Below, one piece after another: positions 43,307 to 53,233 of a stretch of 64,000 nucleotides of DNA. Source of the stretch: Brevibacillus fortis (GTDB taxonomy: Bacteria; Bacillota; Bacilli; Brevibacillales; Brevibacillaceae). Under the pieces are notes generated by a model. The model made no database searches. It saw only the letters and a program-made list of their open reading frames with translations, and was not told the DNA's origin. Every line of letters begins with the position of its first letter. The first letter of the stretch is position 1. The position numbers and the translations under genes were made by a program. Location: NCBI RefSeq assembly GCF_003013395.1, contig NZ_PXZM01000050.1, positions 1 through 64,000 on the forward strand, in the 5' to 3' direction.

Positions 43307-44746
43307 ATGCGTCGTTTAGTTTGGAACGAGTTGTTGCCGAAGGATCGTTATCTGGTGCGGATGGCAAGACCGATTGGCTTCGCCGAAATGGGCTTTGTTA
43401 CGCAGCTTTATTTGCCGATCATCGGTGTCGAATCGTACGCTCTCTACCAACTGCTCGTCCATGGCGTGCAGGAGGTGAGCGGAGCCTCCTCAGAGGGGAC
43501 CCATCGCAGTTTGATGCTGACGACTTCGCTTTCTCTGGATCGGCTATTGGATGCGCGTGAACGCCTGGAGGCAATCGGCCTAGTCGAGGTGCGCCGCAGG
43601 GAAAATCAGCAGCGTGACTATTTTTACGAGTACTTGATCAAACCGCCGCTCAGTCCGGCAGAGTTTTTTGCAGACTATGTATTGTCGTTGATGTTGTTAA
43701 ACAAAATCGAAAACGTTCGCTATTCGCAACTGCGCCAGCATTATGCAGATACGCTTGGCAGTCAGTTGGATCAAGAATACTCCATTGTGGAAAACGTTAC
43801 GAAAGACTTCCATGATGTTTTCCAGTCGTTGAAACCATCGGAGCTGGAAGTGAAAAAAGGATCGGAGCGGGATCAGTTTTTAACCGAGATGGACACCAAT
43901 TTCCCGCAAGCGCAAATGAAATCTGGCTACGAGGCACAAGTCAACCATTCGCTGAGTGTATCATCCTTGCGCCTGTACTTGCCGGATAATGCCGACTCGG
44001 CCAAAGTTTTGGAAGGCAAGAGCATGGAGCTGTTGTTCTCGCTTTGCCATTTCTATCAGCTAGACAGCTGGGGGATGGGGCAGGAGCTGCGTGATTGGAC
44101 GCTGTACAAGTCGGATCGGAGTCTGGACGGAGAAGTTTTACGCAAGCGTTTGGTACAACGCTATACGGAAGACAAGCTGTACCGAACGGCGCCCGCAACT
44201 GACACGGCAGAGGATGGCTGGGGACCTGGTCGCTTGCCTGAGCCTGGCAGTGAAGCCTTTATCCGTGCTTGTCGCCAGCTATCTCCGGTGACCTTGTTGG
44301 AAAAGGTCGTTGGTGGCAGAATCAGCAAGGTGTTTTTGGAACGGGCAGAAACGCTTGTATTTGCAGATGGGATGCAGCCAGATGTCGTCAATGCGCTGCT
44401 GCTTCATACGCTAGCGAGCATGCAAATGGAGCTGCCAAAAGCGTACATGGAGACGATTCGTGACAGCTGGAAAGCCAAGCGGATCGCAACAGTCGACGAG
44501 GCAGTCAAGCAGATCCTCGAACGTGCGGATCAACGGGCACAAACAGCCGAGAAGGCAAAAACGAGCAAGAAGGAATCTGCCCCTGTCAGACGGAATGGTC
44601 GAGCCATCTTGCAGGACAAGCTGCCGGCATCTGTCGAGTGGCAGCTGTCACAGGAGAAAACCGCATCGGACGCTGAAAAGAAACAGTCCATTCAGGATTT
44701 TCCAGACTTGCAGAAAAGACTGGAAACCTTGCGAAAACGGAAATAA
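43307..44746 (+). CDS. dnaB: Replication initiation and membrane attachment protein DnaB
   Basis: A 479-residue Gram-positive DnaB, unrelated in fold to the E. coli helicase of that name. It acts with DnaD and DnaI to load the replicative helicase at oriC and at restart sites. The N-terminal winged helix region (LYLPIIGVESYALYQLLVHGV, LLDARERLEAIGLVEVRR) and two DnaD-like C-terminal sections are seen, with a charged linker (EKAKTSKKESAPVRRNGR) near the end. The start at 43307 follows AGGAAGG. dnaI follows after 15 bases. Confidence 0.92.
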   Translation: MRRLVWNELLPKDRYLVRMARPIGFAEMGFVTQLYLPIIGVESYALYQLLVHGVQEVSGASSEGTHRSLMLTTSLSLDRLLDARERLEAIGLVEVRRRENQQRDYFYEYLIKPPLSPAEFFADYVLSLMLLNKIENVRYSQLRQHYADTLGSQLDQEYSIVENVTKDFHDVFQSLKPSELEVKKGSERDQFLTEMDTNFPQAQMKSGYEAQVNHSLSVSSLRLYLPDNADSAKVLEGKSMELLFSLCHFYQLDSWGMGQELRDWTLYKSDRSLDGEVLRKRLVQRYTEDKLYRTAPATDTAEDGWGPGRLPEPGSEAFIRACRQLSPVTLLEKVVGGRISKVFLERAETLVFADGMQPDVVNALLLHTLASMQMELPKAYMETIRDSWKAKRIATVDEAVKQILERADQRAQTAEKAKTSKKESAPVRRNGRAILQDKLPASVEWQLSQEKTASDAEKKQSIQDFPDLQKRLETLRKRK

Positions 44747-44761
44747 GGAGTGTGAGGGAAC

Positions 44762-45694
44762 GTGGAATCTATCAGTGAGTTCATGCAAGAGCTCGCCAAA
44801 CGAACACCGCGTCAGTTGCTGACACCGGATCAGCAGTTAGATAAAATGTTCCGTTCGTCCGCGTATTTAAAAGCATTTCAACAAGAGCATCCCGAATTGA
44901 GCAGGGACGATTACCTTCGCTCGCTCTCCAACATCTATACGGCAGTCAAGGAGCAGTATTGGTGTGAGCGTTGTCCGGGTCTTGGCGAATGCCCGAATTT
45001 GGTCAAGGGGCATAGCACTCATTTGGAGCTGGCTCATCATCATATTATCAGCTCGATTACGCCCTGTTCCAAGCAACTGTCGCACGAGGAAGAGATTCGC
45101 CGCCGCCGACTGATGCGCAGCTACTACGTTTCCGAAGAGACCTTGAACGCGAGCTTCGAAGGCTTGGTCATTGATTCCGGGAATCTGGCTACCGTAGATG
45201 CCGCGATTCAGTTCTGTGAAAAAGTCGGAACAGGCGAGCGGGTAAAAGGGCTTTATCTGCACGGTCCGTTTGGCGTTGGAAAAAGCTATATCATGGGTGC
45301 AATTGGTCGCGAGCTCTCTGAGCGTAACGTCGCTTCCTTGCTGGTTTATGTGCCGGACTTTATCCGGGAGATGAAGGATTCCATCTCGGATCAATCTTAC
45401 GCGGGGAAGCTGGAGCTGCTGAAAGAAGTACCTGTACTGATCCTCGATGATATCGGTGCGGAGAACCTGACGCCATGGGTGCGGGACGAGATTTTGGGGG
45501 TTATATTGAATCAGCGGGCAAACAACCATTTGCCAACGCTGTTTACTTCCAACTACGCATTGACTGAACTGCAAGAGCATTTGTCTATCTCCAATGGAAA
45601 TCGGATCGAACAAACAAAAGCGGCTCGCATCATGGAGCGAATCCGCCATTTTGTCGATGTGTATGAAATTTTACGCGAGAACCACCGTACCTAG
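44762..45694 (+). CDS. dnaI: Helicase loader DnaI
   Basis: A 310-residue AAA+ protein that loads the replicative helicase. The N-terminal part has a cysteine-rich zinc region (CERCPGLGECPNL, then a later Cys). The ATPase part has Walker A LHGPFGVGKSYIMGA, Walker B VLILDDIGAEN and the sensor region LFTSNYAL. The start is GTG behind GGAGTGTGAGG. Its last 24 bases overlap the converging DUF218 gene. Confidence 0.95.
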   Translation: MESISEFMQELAKRTPRQLLTPDQQLDKMFRSSAYLKAFQQEHPELSRDDYLRSLSNIYTAVKEQYWCERCPGLGECPNLVKGHSTHLELAHHHIISSITPCSKQLSHEEEIRRRRLMRSYYVSEETLNASFEGLVIDSGNLATVDAAIQFCEKVGTGERVKGLYLHGPFGVGKSYIMGAIGRELSERNVASLLVYVPDFIREMKDSISDQSYAGKLELLKEVPVLILDDIGAENLTPWVRDEILGVILNQRANNHLPTLFTSNYALTELQEHLSISNGNRIEQTKAARIMERIRHFVDVYEILRENHRT

Positions 45695-46312
45695 CACTTG
45701 ATTCCAGAGGCGAGAGAGCTCCCAATGCGTGAGGGCGAGTACTTCTCTCGCCTTATGGTACGGTCCAAACAGGACGTGTGACGTCGTCCCTACAGGAGAG
45801 GCGACAATTCCCAGTGAATCGGCCATGACCATTGCCCGGGCCAAATGATAGTCGTGGCTGATGATCAGGGCGTCTTGTATATCATGTTCCTCCAAGACCT
45901 GCTGGCCGTACAGCAGGTTTTCGTATGTGCTGGTAGACTTGCTCTCCAGCAAAATGTCCTCTTCGGGAATTCCTTTGGCAACCAAGTAATTTCTGCTCAC
46001 AGCAGCTTCCGTGATCGTTTTACCTTCACCGAGGCCGCCTGTGACCAACAGCTTTGATACATAGCCTTCTTCATACAAGGTCACTGCCTGCTCGAGACGT
46101 TCACGCAGACCAGGACTAGGTCCCTCACCCCAGACAGCTGCACCGAGGACAATGCCGACAGTTGCGTGCCGGGCGTTGGCCCCCGCAATCATCTGTTCAA
46201 TGCGATACCAGTTGTAGCCTGACCATATCAGACCGAGCAGCACGATAATCTCCAATCCTATCAAAATACCACGCCAGGAAGGACGCTGTACGCTTTTTGT
46301 TTGATTTTTCAT
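45671..46312 (-). CDS. DUF218 (YdcF/SanA-like) membrane protein
   Basis: A 213-residue protein with one N-terminal membrane helix (ILIGLEIIVLLGLIWSGYNWY) and an extracytoplasmic DUF218 domain: VGIVLGAAVWGEGPSPGLRERL, LLVTGGLGEGKTITEA, LESKSTSTYENLLYGQQ and ALIISHDYHLARA. Family members SanA and ElyC affect envelope integrity in E. coli. The function here is unknown. GGGAGA lies before the ATG. It converges on dnaI with a 24-bp overlap and no terminator between. Confidence 0.88.
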   Translation of the reverse strand: MKNQTKSVQRPSWRGILIGLEIIVLLGLIWSGYNWYRIEQMIAGANARHATVGIVLGAAVWGEGPSPGLRERLEQAVTLYEEGYVSKLLVTGGLGEGKTITEAAVSRNYLVAKGIPEEDILLESKSTSTYENLLYGQQVLEEHDIQDALIISHDYHLARAMVMADSLGIVASPVGTTSHVLFGPYHKAREVLALTHWELSRLWNQVLGTVVLA

Positions 46313-46496
46313 TCTTTGAAATCTCCCTCATAGTCGCTCTCTTAACTTTAGACGTTTGAAATGGAGTCTAGTTACAAAGTTTGACACATGCCTGACACGA
46401 AAAACTAGTAAATTGTTTCTTGCTCTTTGCCGATATAGTAATGGTGGAATGGTTTCGAAGAACAGCAAATTTCATACTTGCGAGGGAGGCTAGTTG

Positions 46497-49088
46497 ATGT
46501 TCTGGAAAAAAACGATGCTCTTGTTTCTGGCCGTCCTGCTATTAGTGGGGACTGGAAACGCAGGGGTAGGATTGGCTGCCGATGAAATCAGCCGACTCGT
46601 TCTGTCCAAGAACGAGGTAACATTGGAAAATGGAGATTCTACTAAACTGACGGCTACCGCTATTTATGTGAGCGGAAAAACGGAAGACGTCACCGTCAAG
46701 ACAGAATGGACGACACAGGATGCGAATATCGCATCTGTTTATGCCGGACAGATCACAGCCAAATCGGTAGGGAAATCTACCATTACAGCTACTTACATGG
46801 GTAAGCCTGTCGTAGTGGGTGTGACTGTAACCAAAAAGGTAAAGGCACTGACGACAGAAGATCAAACGTTGAACGTACGGATCGGCAACACAGAAAACGT
46901 TAAGCTGACAGCTGTATACAGCGATGGGACAACCGAAGACGTAACGACTCAAGCAGACTGGTCCATCGATAATCCTGCGATTGCGACAGTAGTAAACGGG
47001 GCAATCAAAGGTCTGAATTCAGGATCAGGTACCGTGACAGCGAAGTTTGGGAGCCAGACGACGACGATCTCTGTCAATGTAGAGATTGCACACAGACTGG
47101 AGCCTAGCAAAAACCAAGTGTCACTTTTGCTGAACGGCGAAGAAAAAATCAAGCTCAAGGCCATCTTCCCGGATGGAAGTGTAACGGAAGACGTTGCTGA
47201 CAAGGCAGAATGGTCTTCAGACAATACAGCTGTAGCCGATGCGCTCAAAGGAAACATCAAGGCTTATGGAGCAGGTACAGCGACGATTACTGCGAAGTAC
47301 GGAACAAAAACAGCGACGATCAAGGTCGATGTAGATACAACGCAAAAATTGGAGCTCAACAAGCAAAACATTTTCATGAATGTGGGTAAGGAAGAAGACA
47401 TCGAGCTGAAAGCAACCTATGCCAACGGTGGCGGTTCCACAGTGGTGAACGATAAGGCAGAATGGTCCTCCGATCGCGAGGACGTTGCGTACTACAGCAA
47501 CGGGAAAATCCATGCGGTGAAGTCCGGTGAAGCGGTTATTACTGCGAAATACGGAAACAAATCCGTTCAGGTACGCGTAGATGTAGAAGTACCTCGTTCC
47601 TTGTATATCGTTCCAGCTTTTCTGACGATGAAAAGCGGGGATAAGAAAGACGTAACTGTAAACGCGTCCTTCGCAAACGGTAAAAGTGAAGATGTCACTT
47701 CAAAAGTAGAGTGGTCTTCGGACAATGCAGATGTCGTATTTGCAAGTGGCAAGACCGTATCCGCCTACAAGGCTGGAACGGCGAATGTAACTGCTAAGTA
47801 CGGCGGAAAAACAGCGACACTGGTTGTCGATGTAGATGTACCGCAAAACTTGACCGCAGATATCACGACAGTAGCGATCCCAGTGGGTGGCGCAAAGCAA
47901 GTGACGGTAAAGGCTTCGTATCCAGATGGAGGCTCTGCTGAAGATGTCACACAAAAAGTCGTTTGGTCATCCAGTGCACCTAACGTAGCAAGCGTGCGTC
48001 AAGGCTTGATCACGGGTGTATCAACAGGTGCAGCAACCGTAACAGCTACATACGGAACACGCACAGTGAATATTTCCGTATCGGTTGGTGTCATGCAGAC
48101 ATTGACGGTAGACAAGAAAAAGATCGTGCTTGGCAATGGCAAGTCCGAAACCGTTAAGCTGACAGCAGCTTACGCAGATGGAACGAACAAGGATGTAACA
48201 GATACAGCGACATGGAGCACGGCTTCTGCTGCTGTTGCAGAAGTAATGAACGGAAAGATCACTGCGACAGGAGCAGGGAAAACGACCGTAACGGGTACCT
48301 TCGACGGCAAGTCGGTTACGATTGCAGTAGAAGTAGACCAAGCGACCAACCTCTCCGTTGATCCTCGCATGCTGATCTTGAACGTCAATGAATCAAAAGA
48401 GATCAAGCTGAACGCAACAGACTCCGCTGGCAGTTCGGACAATGTGACCAACGATGCAGAATGGTCCTCGTCCTCGATTAAGGTAGCGGATGTGGTAAAC
48501 GGCCGCGTAACAGGTCTCTCAAACGGACGTGCGACGATCACCGCGAAATACGGCGGCAAATCGATCAGCATCCCGGTAGAAGTCGGAATCGTGAGCAAGC
48601 TGGAAGCAAACAAGCGCTTTGTATCTACGAAGTCGAACAGCAACGTACAAGTAACCTTGACAGCTACTTTCTCCGATGGCCGCACCATGGATGTGACCAA
48701 TCTGGCTGATTGGAAGACAAGCAACTACAAGGTAGCTGACGTAACCAAAGGCCTCGTTTCAGGACGTGCCTACGGAAAAACGACGGTTACAGCCAGATAC
48801 AACGATAAGAGCGTATCTATCCCCGTCGATGTCGATACGCTGAAATACTTGAAGACAGATGTCGTACAGCTCGTGATGAGCAAAGGCGAAGTGAAGAAAG
48901 TAAGTGCCATCGCTACGTATGCAGATGGCTCTGAGCAAGATGTCTCCATGCCAGCTCTCTGGACCACTTCTCGTCTGTTGGTAGCCGATGTGAAAGACGG
49001 TGTGATCAAGGCGACAGGATCGGGTAAAGCGACGATTTATGTGCAATATGGTGGGAAGAAGACACCGATTGTGGTGACGGTAAGATAG
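46497..49088 (+). CDS. Secreted protein of ten tandem BIG2 (Ig-like) repeats
   Basis: An 863-residue protein. A signal peptide (KKTMLLFLAVLLLVGTGNAGVGLAA) is followed by ten repeats of about 83-85 residues. Each has the pattern L-x-K-x-V, KLTATY-DG-EDVT, A-WSS, VA-V-NG-I-, A-G-ATITAKYGGK. This is the bacterial Ig-like group 2 fold, used as a spacer or adhesion module. No enzymatic domain, S-layer domain, LPXTG motif or C-terminal membrane helix is present, so it is probably released or held by other means. ATG at 46497 follows GAGGGAGG; the TTG just before is less likely. Confidence 0.9.
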   Translation: MFWKKTMLLFLAVLLLVGTGNAGVGLAADEISRLVLSKNEVTLENGDSTKLTATAIYVSGKTEDVTVKTEWTTQDANIASVYAGQITAKSVGKSTITATYMGKPVVVGVTVTKKVKALTTEDQTLNVRIGNTENVKLTAVYSDGTTEDVTTQADWSIDNPAIATVVNGAIKGLNSGSGTVTAKFGSQTTTISVNVEIAHRLEPSKNQVSLLLNGEEKIKLKAIFPDGSVTEDVADKAEWSSDNTAVADALKGNIKAYGAGTATITAKYGTKTATIKVDVDTTQKLELNKQNIFMNVGKEEDIELKATYANGGGSTVVNDKAEWSSDREDVAYYSNGKIHAVKSGEAVITAKYGNKSVQVRVDVEVPRSLYIVPAFLTMKSGDKKDVTVNASFANGKSEDVTSKVEWSSDNADVVFASGKTVSAYKAGTANVTAKYGGKTATLVVDVDVPQNLTADITTVAIPVGGAKQVTVKASYPDGGSAEDVTQKVVWSSSAPNVASVRQGLITGVSTGAATVTATYGTRTVNISVSVGVMQTLTVDKKKIVLGNGKSETVKLTAAYADGTNKDVTDTATWSTASAAVAEVMNGKITATGAGKTTVTGTFDGKSVTIAVEVDQATNLSVDPRMLILNVNESKEIKLNATDSAGSSDNVTNDAEWSSSSIKVADVVNGRVTGLSNGRATITAKYGGKSISIPVEVGIVSKLEANKRFVSTKSNSNVQVTLTATFSDGRTMDVTNLADWKTSNYKVADVTKGLVSGRAYGKTTVTARYNDKSVSIPVDVDTLKYLKTDVVQLVMSKGEVKKVSAIATYADGSEQDVSMPALWTTSRLLVADVKDGVIKATGSGKATIYVQYGGKKTPIVVTVR

Positions 49089-49111
49089 TAGATTGATAGG
49101 GAATAAGAGGG

Positions 49112-49143
49112 AAGCCAACCGGTTGGGATCGGTTGGCTTTTTC
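49112..49143 (+). terminator. Terminator after the BIG2 gene
   Basis: AAGCCAACCG pairs with CGGTTGGCTT, followed by TTTC. Confidence 0.9.
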
Positions 49144-49187
49144 TTTGGTTTTTTCAGCAGGGACGGGGATTTATCAGGTTTTTTCGC

Positions 49188-49217
49188 TTGCAGTGTACGG
49201 CGGGCGTATGCTATACT
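49188..49217 (+). promoter_or_regulatory. tRNA-Ala promoter
   Basis: TTGCAG (49188-49193), an 18-bp spacer and TATACT (49212-49217), 40 bases before the tRNA. Confidence 0.6.
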
Positions 49218-49257
49218 GATTTTACTGAGGCGGTAAACGCTGGAAGTACATACATAT

Positions 49258-49333
49258 GGGGCATTAGCTCAGCTGGGAGAGCGCTACACTGGCAGTGTAG
49301 AGGTCAGCGGTTCGATCCCGCTATGCTCCACCA
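49258..49333 (+). tRNA. tRNA-Ala (anticodon GGC)
   Basis: A 76-base cloverleaf with encoded CCA. The acceptor GGGGCAT pairs with ATGCTCC (one G-T), the anticodon stem CTACA/TGTAG encloses loop CTGGCAG with anticodon GGC, and the T arm is AGCGG-TTCGATC-CCGCT. It reads GCC codons. Its 3' part serves as the attachment site of the island that follows; the tRNA itself is left whole. Confidence 0.96.
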
Positions 49334-49335
49334 TA
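49287..49335 (+). repeat. attL: 49-bp direct repeat in the 3' half of tRNA-Ala
   Basis: From CACTGGCAGTGTAG in the anticodon arm through CCACCATA past the tRNA end, identical over 49 bp to 58060-58108. This is the usual footprint of a tyrosine integrase that targets tRNA 3' ends. Confidence 0.92.
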
Positions 49336-49374
49336 CTTAAAGCATTGATACGACTAGGTCTATCGAACTTTGAG

Positions 49375-49401
49375 AGGTCACCTGAAAAGGTGGCCTTTTT
49401 A
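49375..49401 (+). terminator. Terminator just inside the island after tRNA-Ala
   Basis: AGGTCACCT-GAAA-AGGTGGCCT followed by TTTTT. Brought by the element, it replaces the displaced original tRNA terminator. Confidence 0.85.
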
Positions 49402-49406
49402 ATTTT

Positions 49407-49772
49407 GTGTACCAAAGCAGAGAAAGAACTAAAGGAACGGTGCCCAATATACATGAGTCAGATCGCTCGGTTGGGAGCTGGTCTTGGCTACCGGCAAATA
49501 TTAGCTACCCAGTACCCACAACTGGCGATGTTATTCCAGGTCAAGTAAACAAAATAGCAATGCGAAGCTTTGTTTTTGAGTTCAAAATAGTACCGCTTCA
49601 CGAGTCGTACTCGATGAAAAAGGAGCAGAGGAGCTTCCAGAAATAAGGGGGAGGGCAATTAACCAGCCAGCAGATAAAAGGCAAATTGTTCAAACTCCGA
49701 TGATTGAAGCCAAAAGGATCCAAACGGCGAAAAGTCCTCATCTTATTATCAAATTAAGAAAGGAGAAGATCG
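49407..49772 (+). pseudogene. 3' remnant of an unidentified element gene
   Basis: A frame from 49407 to 49646 ends at a stop and reads on in another frame (residues such as QTPMIEAKRIQTAKSPHLIIKLRKEK) up to the next gene's ribosome site. The order, running directly into the replication-relaxation gene, suggests the tail of an upstream conjugation-type gene whose front is gone. I do not recognise the family and the reading is tentative. Confidence 0.3.
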
Positions 49773-50380
49773 ATGATAGCCAAGGTCAACAGGATAGAAA
49801 GACAAGAAAAAATCCTCCACAGCCTGGAAAGATTCAGTTTCTTGAGTAGATCGCATATTAAGCGACTTCATTGCCTTGGTTGCGACAGGAACGCACAAAG
49901 AGTCTTATAGAAGATGAAGGGAAATTTAAACAGCTTTCGAGATGAGCGCTATGACACAGTTAATTATTTGGGCAAATCGGGGAGGGAGATGATCGGCTCC
50001 AAAAAAACAAGTTAAAGGAAAGCTGCAGACAACACATACGCTCATGCGTAATGATTTCTTCTTTCACATCGCGTTCCCCTTACTACTGGAAGAATGAGAT
50101 GAAGGTAACCATTGACGAAAAAGTTATGGTTGCGTCGGATGCGATTTTTATGAAGGACAAAAAGTACCATTTCCTTGAAGTAGATAACACGCAAACGTTG
50201 TCTGAGAACAAGTTGAAGATTGAACGTTATAAAGAGTTCATGAAGACGGATCAATTCCAAAGTAGTTTATGTACTTCCCTACACTCCACAGTCGCTGTCA
50301 ACAAAATCAGAATGAAGCGATTTACAGAAATGTGCGATGGTCTGCCTGTGCAAGACTATTTGATTGATGACAGCAAGTGA
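49773..50380 (+). pseudogene. Broken replication-relaxation-like gene
   Basis: AAGGAGAAG precedes the ATG at 49773. The first frame gives ERQEKILHSLERFSFLSRS and HIKRLHCLGCDRNAQRVL, then an in-frame TAG, then more of the same protein, another stop, and a shift into the frame from 50051 with PYYWKNEMKV, VASDAIFMKDKKYHFLEVD and ENKLKIERYKEFM. The order (winged helix at the front, endonuclease-like DAxF-xxxxYHFxEVD at the back) fits Replic_Relax proteins of Gram-positive conjugative elements. At least two stops and one shift make it non-functional. Confidence 0.65.
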
Positions 50381-50394
50381 AGGAGTTGTTTTAA

Positions 50395-50822
50395 ATGCCG
50401 AAAGTTCAAACCATAAAGTTTCGGGATTTTATGGATGGGACGTGGAATAGTCCAACGAAGAAAAAGCATGAGGGAAAAAGCTTACTGATGTTCATGTGAG
50501 AGCTGGTTACATGATCCTTTTGGCTTTGGCCCCTGCTTCATTTGCCAGTGCAGCTGGTAACGCTACAGTAGTAGCCTCAAAAATCGTTGTTGGTACAACG
50601 TTGAATGTTCTCGCCTAGGCTTTCGAGCCTATTGTACAAATCTTGGTGGCTGTATCCCTACCAGTCAATTCAATCGTTATAATTGGTGAATGTCTCTTCT
50701 TTATTTTTGGTAACTCAGACAAAGCTTGGAGCATGATTCAAAATGCGGGTCTGGGGTATATTCTGATTTAGCTATCACCACTATTTATTAAGGTGCTTGA
50801 ACAAGTTGGCAGAGGCTTGTGA
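50395..50822 (+). pseudogene. Broken small membrane protein gene of conjugative-element type
   Basis: ATG at 50395 behind AAGGAG opens a frame that stops after 34 codons. A shifted frame continues with hydrophobic stretches (YMILLALAPASFASAAGNATVVASKIVVG, LVAVSLPVNSIVIIGECLFFIFG) interrupted by TAG twice, ending at 50822. The layout, two or three membrane helices and an N-terminal MPKVQTIKFRDF, looks like a small transfer-complex membrane protein. The family is not certain. At least three inactivating changes are visible. Confidence 0.5.
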
Positions 50823-51019
50823 ATGAGGTGGTTACTTTGGAAATATTCTTATTCGTTAGGAATTATTTGCAAGTGCCCAGCAACAGCTTAGCAAGTAAGC
50901 GATATTTGGAATTTCGTAACAGTAGAGCCCAAAAAACGTTTTTTGTCGTATAATATTACTTAGTTGCAATCTAATTAAACGCCTAGAATGGCAAATATAG
51001 CTTGATTGGAGTATTACAA

Positions 51020-53233
51020 ATGCCAAGTGAAAGTCCAATACAAATTATCCGTAATGATAACGGACAAATATGGAGCCATGTGCGTAAAATATGGTTATTT
51101 GAAACCCCGGAGGAAAGAGTTCGTCAAGAGTATTTATGTATTTTAGTAAATGAATATGGATACAAAATTGACCAAATCGCAGAAGAAGAGAATCTTACAG
51201 GTCGTGGAAGTGCACAGGCCAGAGCCGACCATGTTGTCTGGCGTAGTAAAGAAGATAAACATGCTAAGAATACGCCGTTAATGGTTGTGGAGTATAAATC
51301 TGACAATATCAACATATCTGTAATGGATTATATTCAAGGCGAATTATATGCTCGTCTGTGTGAAGCACCTTTCTTCGTAACTCACAATCATCGTGAAACT
51401 CGTTATTGGAGGGTGCGAAAGGATAAGGTGCCTGGTTACTTAGAAGAAATTGAGTCCATACCTCATGCAAATGCAAGTGAAAAAGATATTGCGGCTATAC
51501 TCGAACGCTTAAAAGTATTTCGTGAGGATGAATTTGCGGATCTCCTTCACAGATGTCATAACATTATACGGAATCGCGAGAAAAAAGATCCTGCTGCTGC
51601 ATTTGATGAAATTGCAAAAATTTTGTTTATTAAGACAGGTGTTGAAAGACGACTAAAACAAGGTAAGCAACGAAAGAACTTATTTACAACTGAGCTTTTA
51701 GAAGAGCAAAGAACACTTCACGATGACCCGATTAATGTGTTGTTCCAACAAACAAAGTCAGAATATCGTGCTGATAAGATATTTCAAATAGATGAAAAGG
51801 TGAATCTTAAACATGATACCGCGTCGGCGATTGTGAAGGAACTCGAGCGTTATAATCTTTCAGATACATCTGAAGATATTAAAGGGATAGCATTTGAACG
51901 TTTCCTTGGACGTACCTTCCGAGGTGAAATAGGTCAATTCTTTACACCAAGACCGGTTGTGGAGTTCATTGTTAAAATGTTAGAACCAAGGGAAGGTCAA
52001 GTCGTTTGTGATCCGGCTTCTGGATCTGGCGGATTTCTTATACGATTCTTTGAAATAGTGCGCCAACAAATTTATGCAGATATTGACCGTCAGTATGAAG
52101 AATTTAAAAATACTACAGATTCGCGTATTGATTTGGATGATGCAACAAAAGCATCCTTGCTTCGTGATAAATATGAAGAACTACAACGTGAATTGGATCA
52201 AAATTTAGAAGGCTCTCGCATGTGGAAATTAGCTAATCGGAGTATTTACGGTACTGATGCAAACGATCGAATGGCTCGGACTAGCAAGATGAACATGATA
52301 ATGCACGGGGATGGTCACGGGGGTGTCCATCATCACGATGGATTTTTAAATATAAATGGAATTTTTGAGGGTCGCTTCGACGTTATTTTCACTAATCCGC
52401 CTTTTGGCTCTAACGTAGAGCCGACCGATCGAATTAGAGAAGAAGATGTCGATATCCCATGGGATATTGAGCGCTTATATGAGCAACGTTACGGCGAAGA
52501 TTATAAACAATCTCGAGCGAAACTAAAGGCAAGTATTGGGAAACCGATTGCAGACTTGTTCGAGTTGTCAAAAAAGGATAAAGGAAAATTAAGTAAAGTT
52601 AAAACCGAAATCCTCTTCATTGAACGGTGCTTGGATTTATTGAAGCCAGGTGGACAATTGGGTATCGTATTACCAGAAGGCATATTTAATAATCCTTCAC
52701 TTGCCTATGTTAGGGAGTTCGTTGAAGATCGGGCTAAATTATTAGCAGTGATCAGTCTACCAGCGGAAACATTCTTGTCCAGTGGTGCAAGTGTGAAGTG
52801 CTCATTACTCTTTTTGCAAAAATTCACTTCTGAAGAAAATGAAAAGTTTAACAAGATATTGAGCCAGGCGAAAGAAGAAATAAAAGTTAAATATCAACTA
52901 GTTTTGGAAGAAAAGAAAAAACGAGTATATGATGAAATCGCCACGGCCAAAGCTAATAAGGATTCTGAAAGACAGAAAAGCTTAAAACGTGAATTTCTTG
53001 CTTATGAAAAACGCATTAATGTACTAAAATCACAGGAAACCCGTCAATTGCTTAAGCAACGCTTTGATTATCCAGTATTCTTATATGATGCTGAAAAAGT
53101 TGGCCTAACAGCTACAGGCGAAATCGATGATAATGAACTGTATCCAAATGAACATGTCCCAACCGATGTGGAAAAGACGGCTTTGGAATTATACGAGCAA
53201 TTCCGAATCGATCCAAAGCCTTTTTTCGTCTAA
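51020..53233 (+). CDS. Nuclease-methyltransferase fusion: HsdR-N-like PD-(D/E)XK domain plus N6-adenine methylase
   Basis: 737 residues from ATG 51020 (TTGGAG 8 bases upstream). Residues about 20-130 resemble the HsdR N-terminal nuclease: RQEYLCILVNEYGY, then Asp70 in ARADHVVW and the ExK pair Glu91/Lys93 in MVVEYKS. Residues about 190-640 are an HsdM-type N6-adenine methylase: GQFFTPRPVVEF, motif I DPASGSGGFL (331-340), catalytic NPPF (459-462), then LKPGGQLGIVLPEG. A charged coiled segment ends the protein. Cleavage and methylation domains in one chain, with no separate translocating HsdR gene, recall type IIB/IIG enzymes such as BcgI. Its stop lies within a possible -1 frameshift signal into the specificity gene. 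Confidence 0.88.
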   Translation: MPSESPIQIIRNDNGQIWSHVRKIWLFETPEERVRQEYLCILVNEYGYKIDQIAEEENLTGRGSAQARADHVVWRSKEDKHAKNTPLMVVEYKSDNINISVMDYIQGELYARLCEAPFFVTHNHRETRYWRVRKDKVPGYLEEIESIPHANASEKDIAAILERLKVFREDEFADLLHRCHNIIRNREKKDPAAAFDEIAKILFIKTGVERRLKQGKQRKNLFTTELLEEQRTLHDDPINVLFQQTKSEYRADKIFQIDEKVNLKHDTASAIVKELERYNLSDTSEDIKGIAFERFLGRTFRGEIGQFFTPRPVVEFIVKMLEPREGQVVCDPASGSGGFLIRFFEIVRQQIYADIDRQYEEFKNTTDSRIDLDDATKASLLRDKYEELQRELDQNLEGSRMWKLANRSIYGTDANDRMARTSKMNMIMHGDGHGGVHHHDGFLNINGIFEGRFDVIFTNPPFGSNVEPTDRIREEDVDIPWDIERLYEQRYGEDYKQSRAKLKASIGKPIADLFELSKKDKGKLSKVKTEILFIERCLDLLKPGGQLGIVLPEGIFNNPSLAYVREFVEDRAKLLAVISLPAETFLSSGASVKCSLLFLQKFTSEENEKFNKILSQAKEEIKVKYQLVLEEKKKRVYDEIATAKANKDSERQKSLKREFLAYEKRINVLKSQETRQLLKQRFDYPVFLYDAEKVGLTATGEIDDNELYPNEHVPTDVEKTALELYEQFRIDPKPFFV

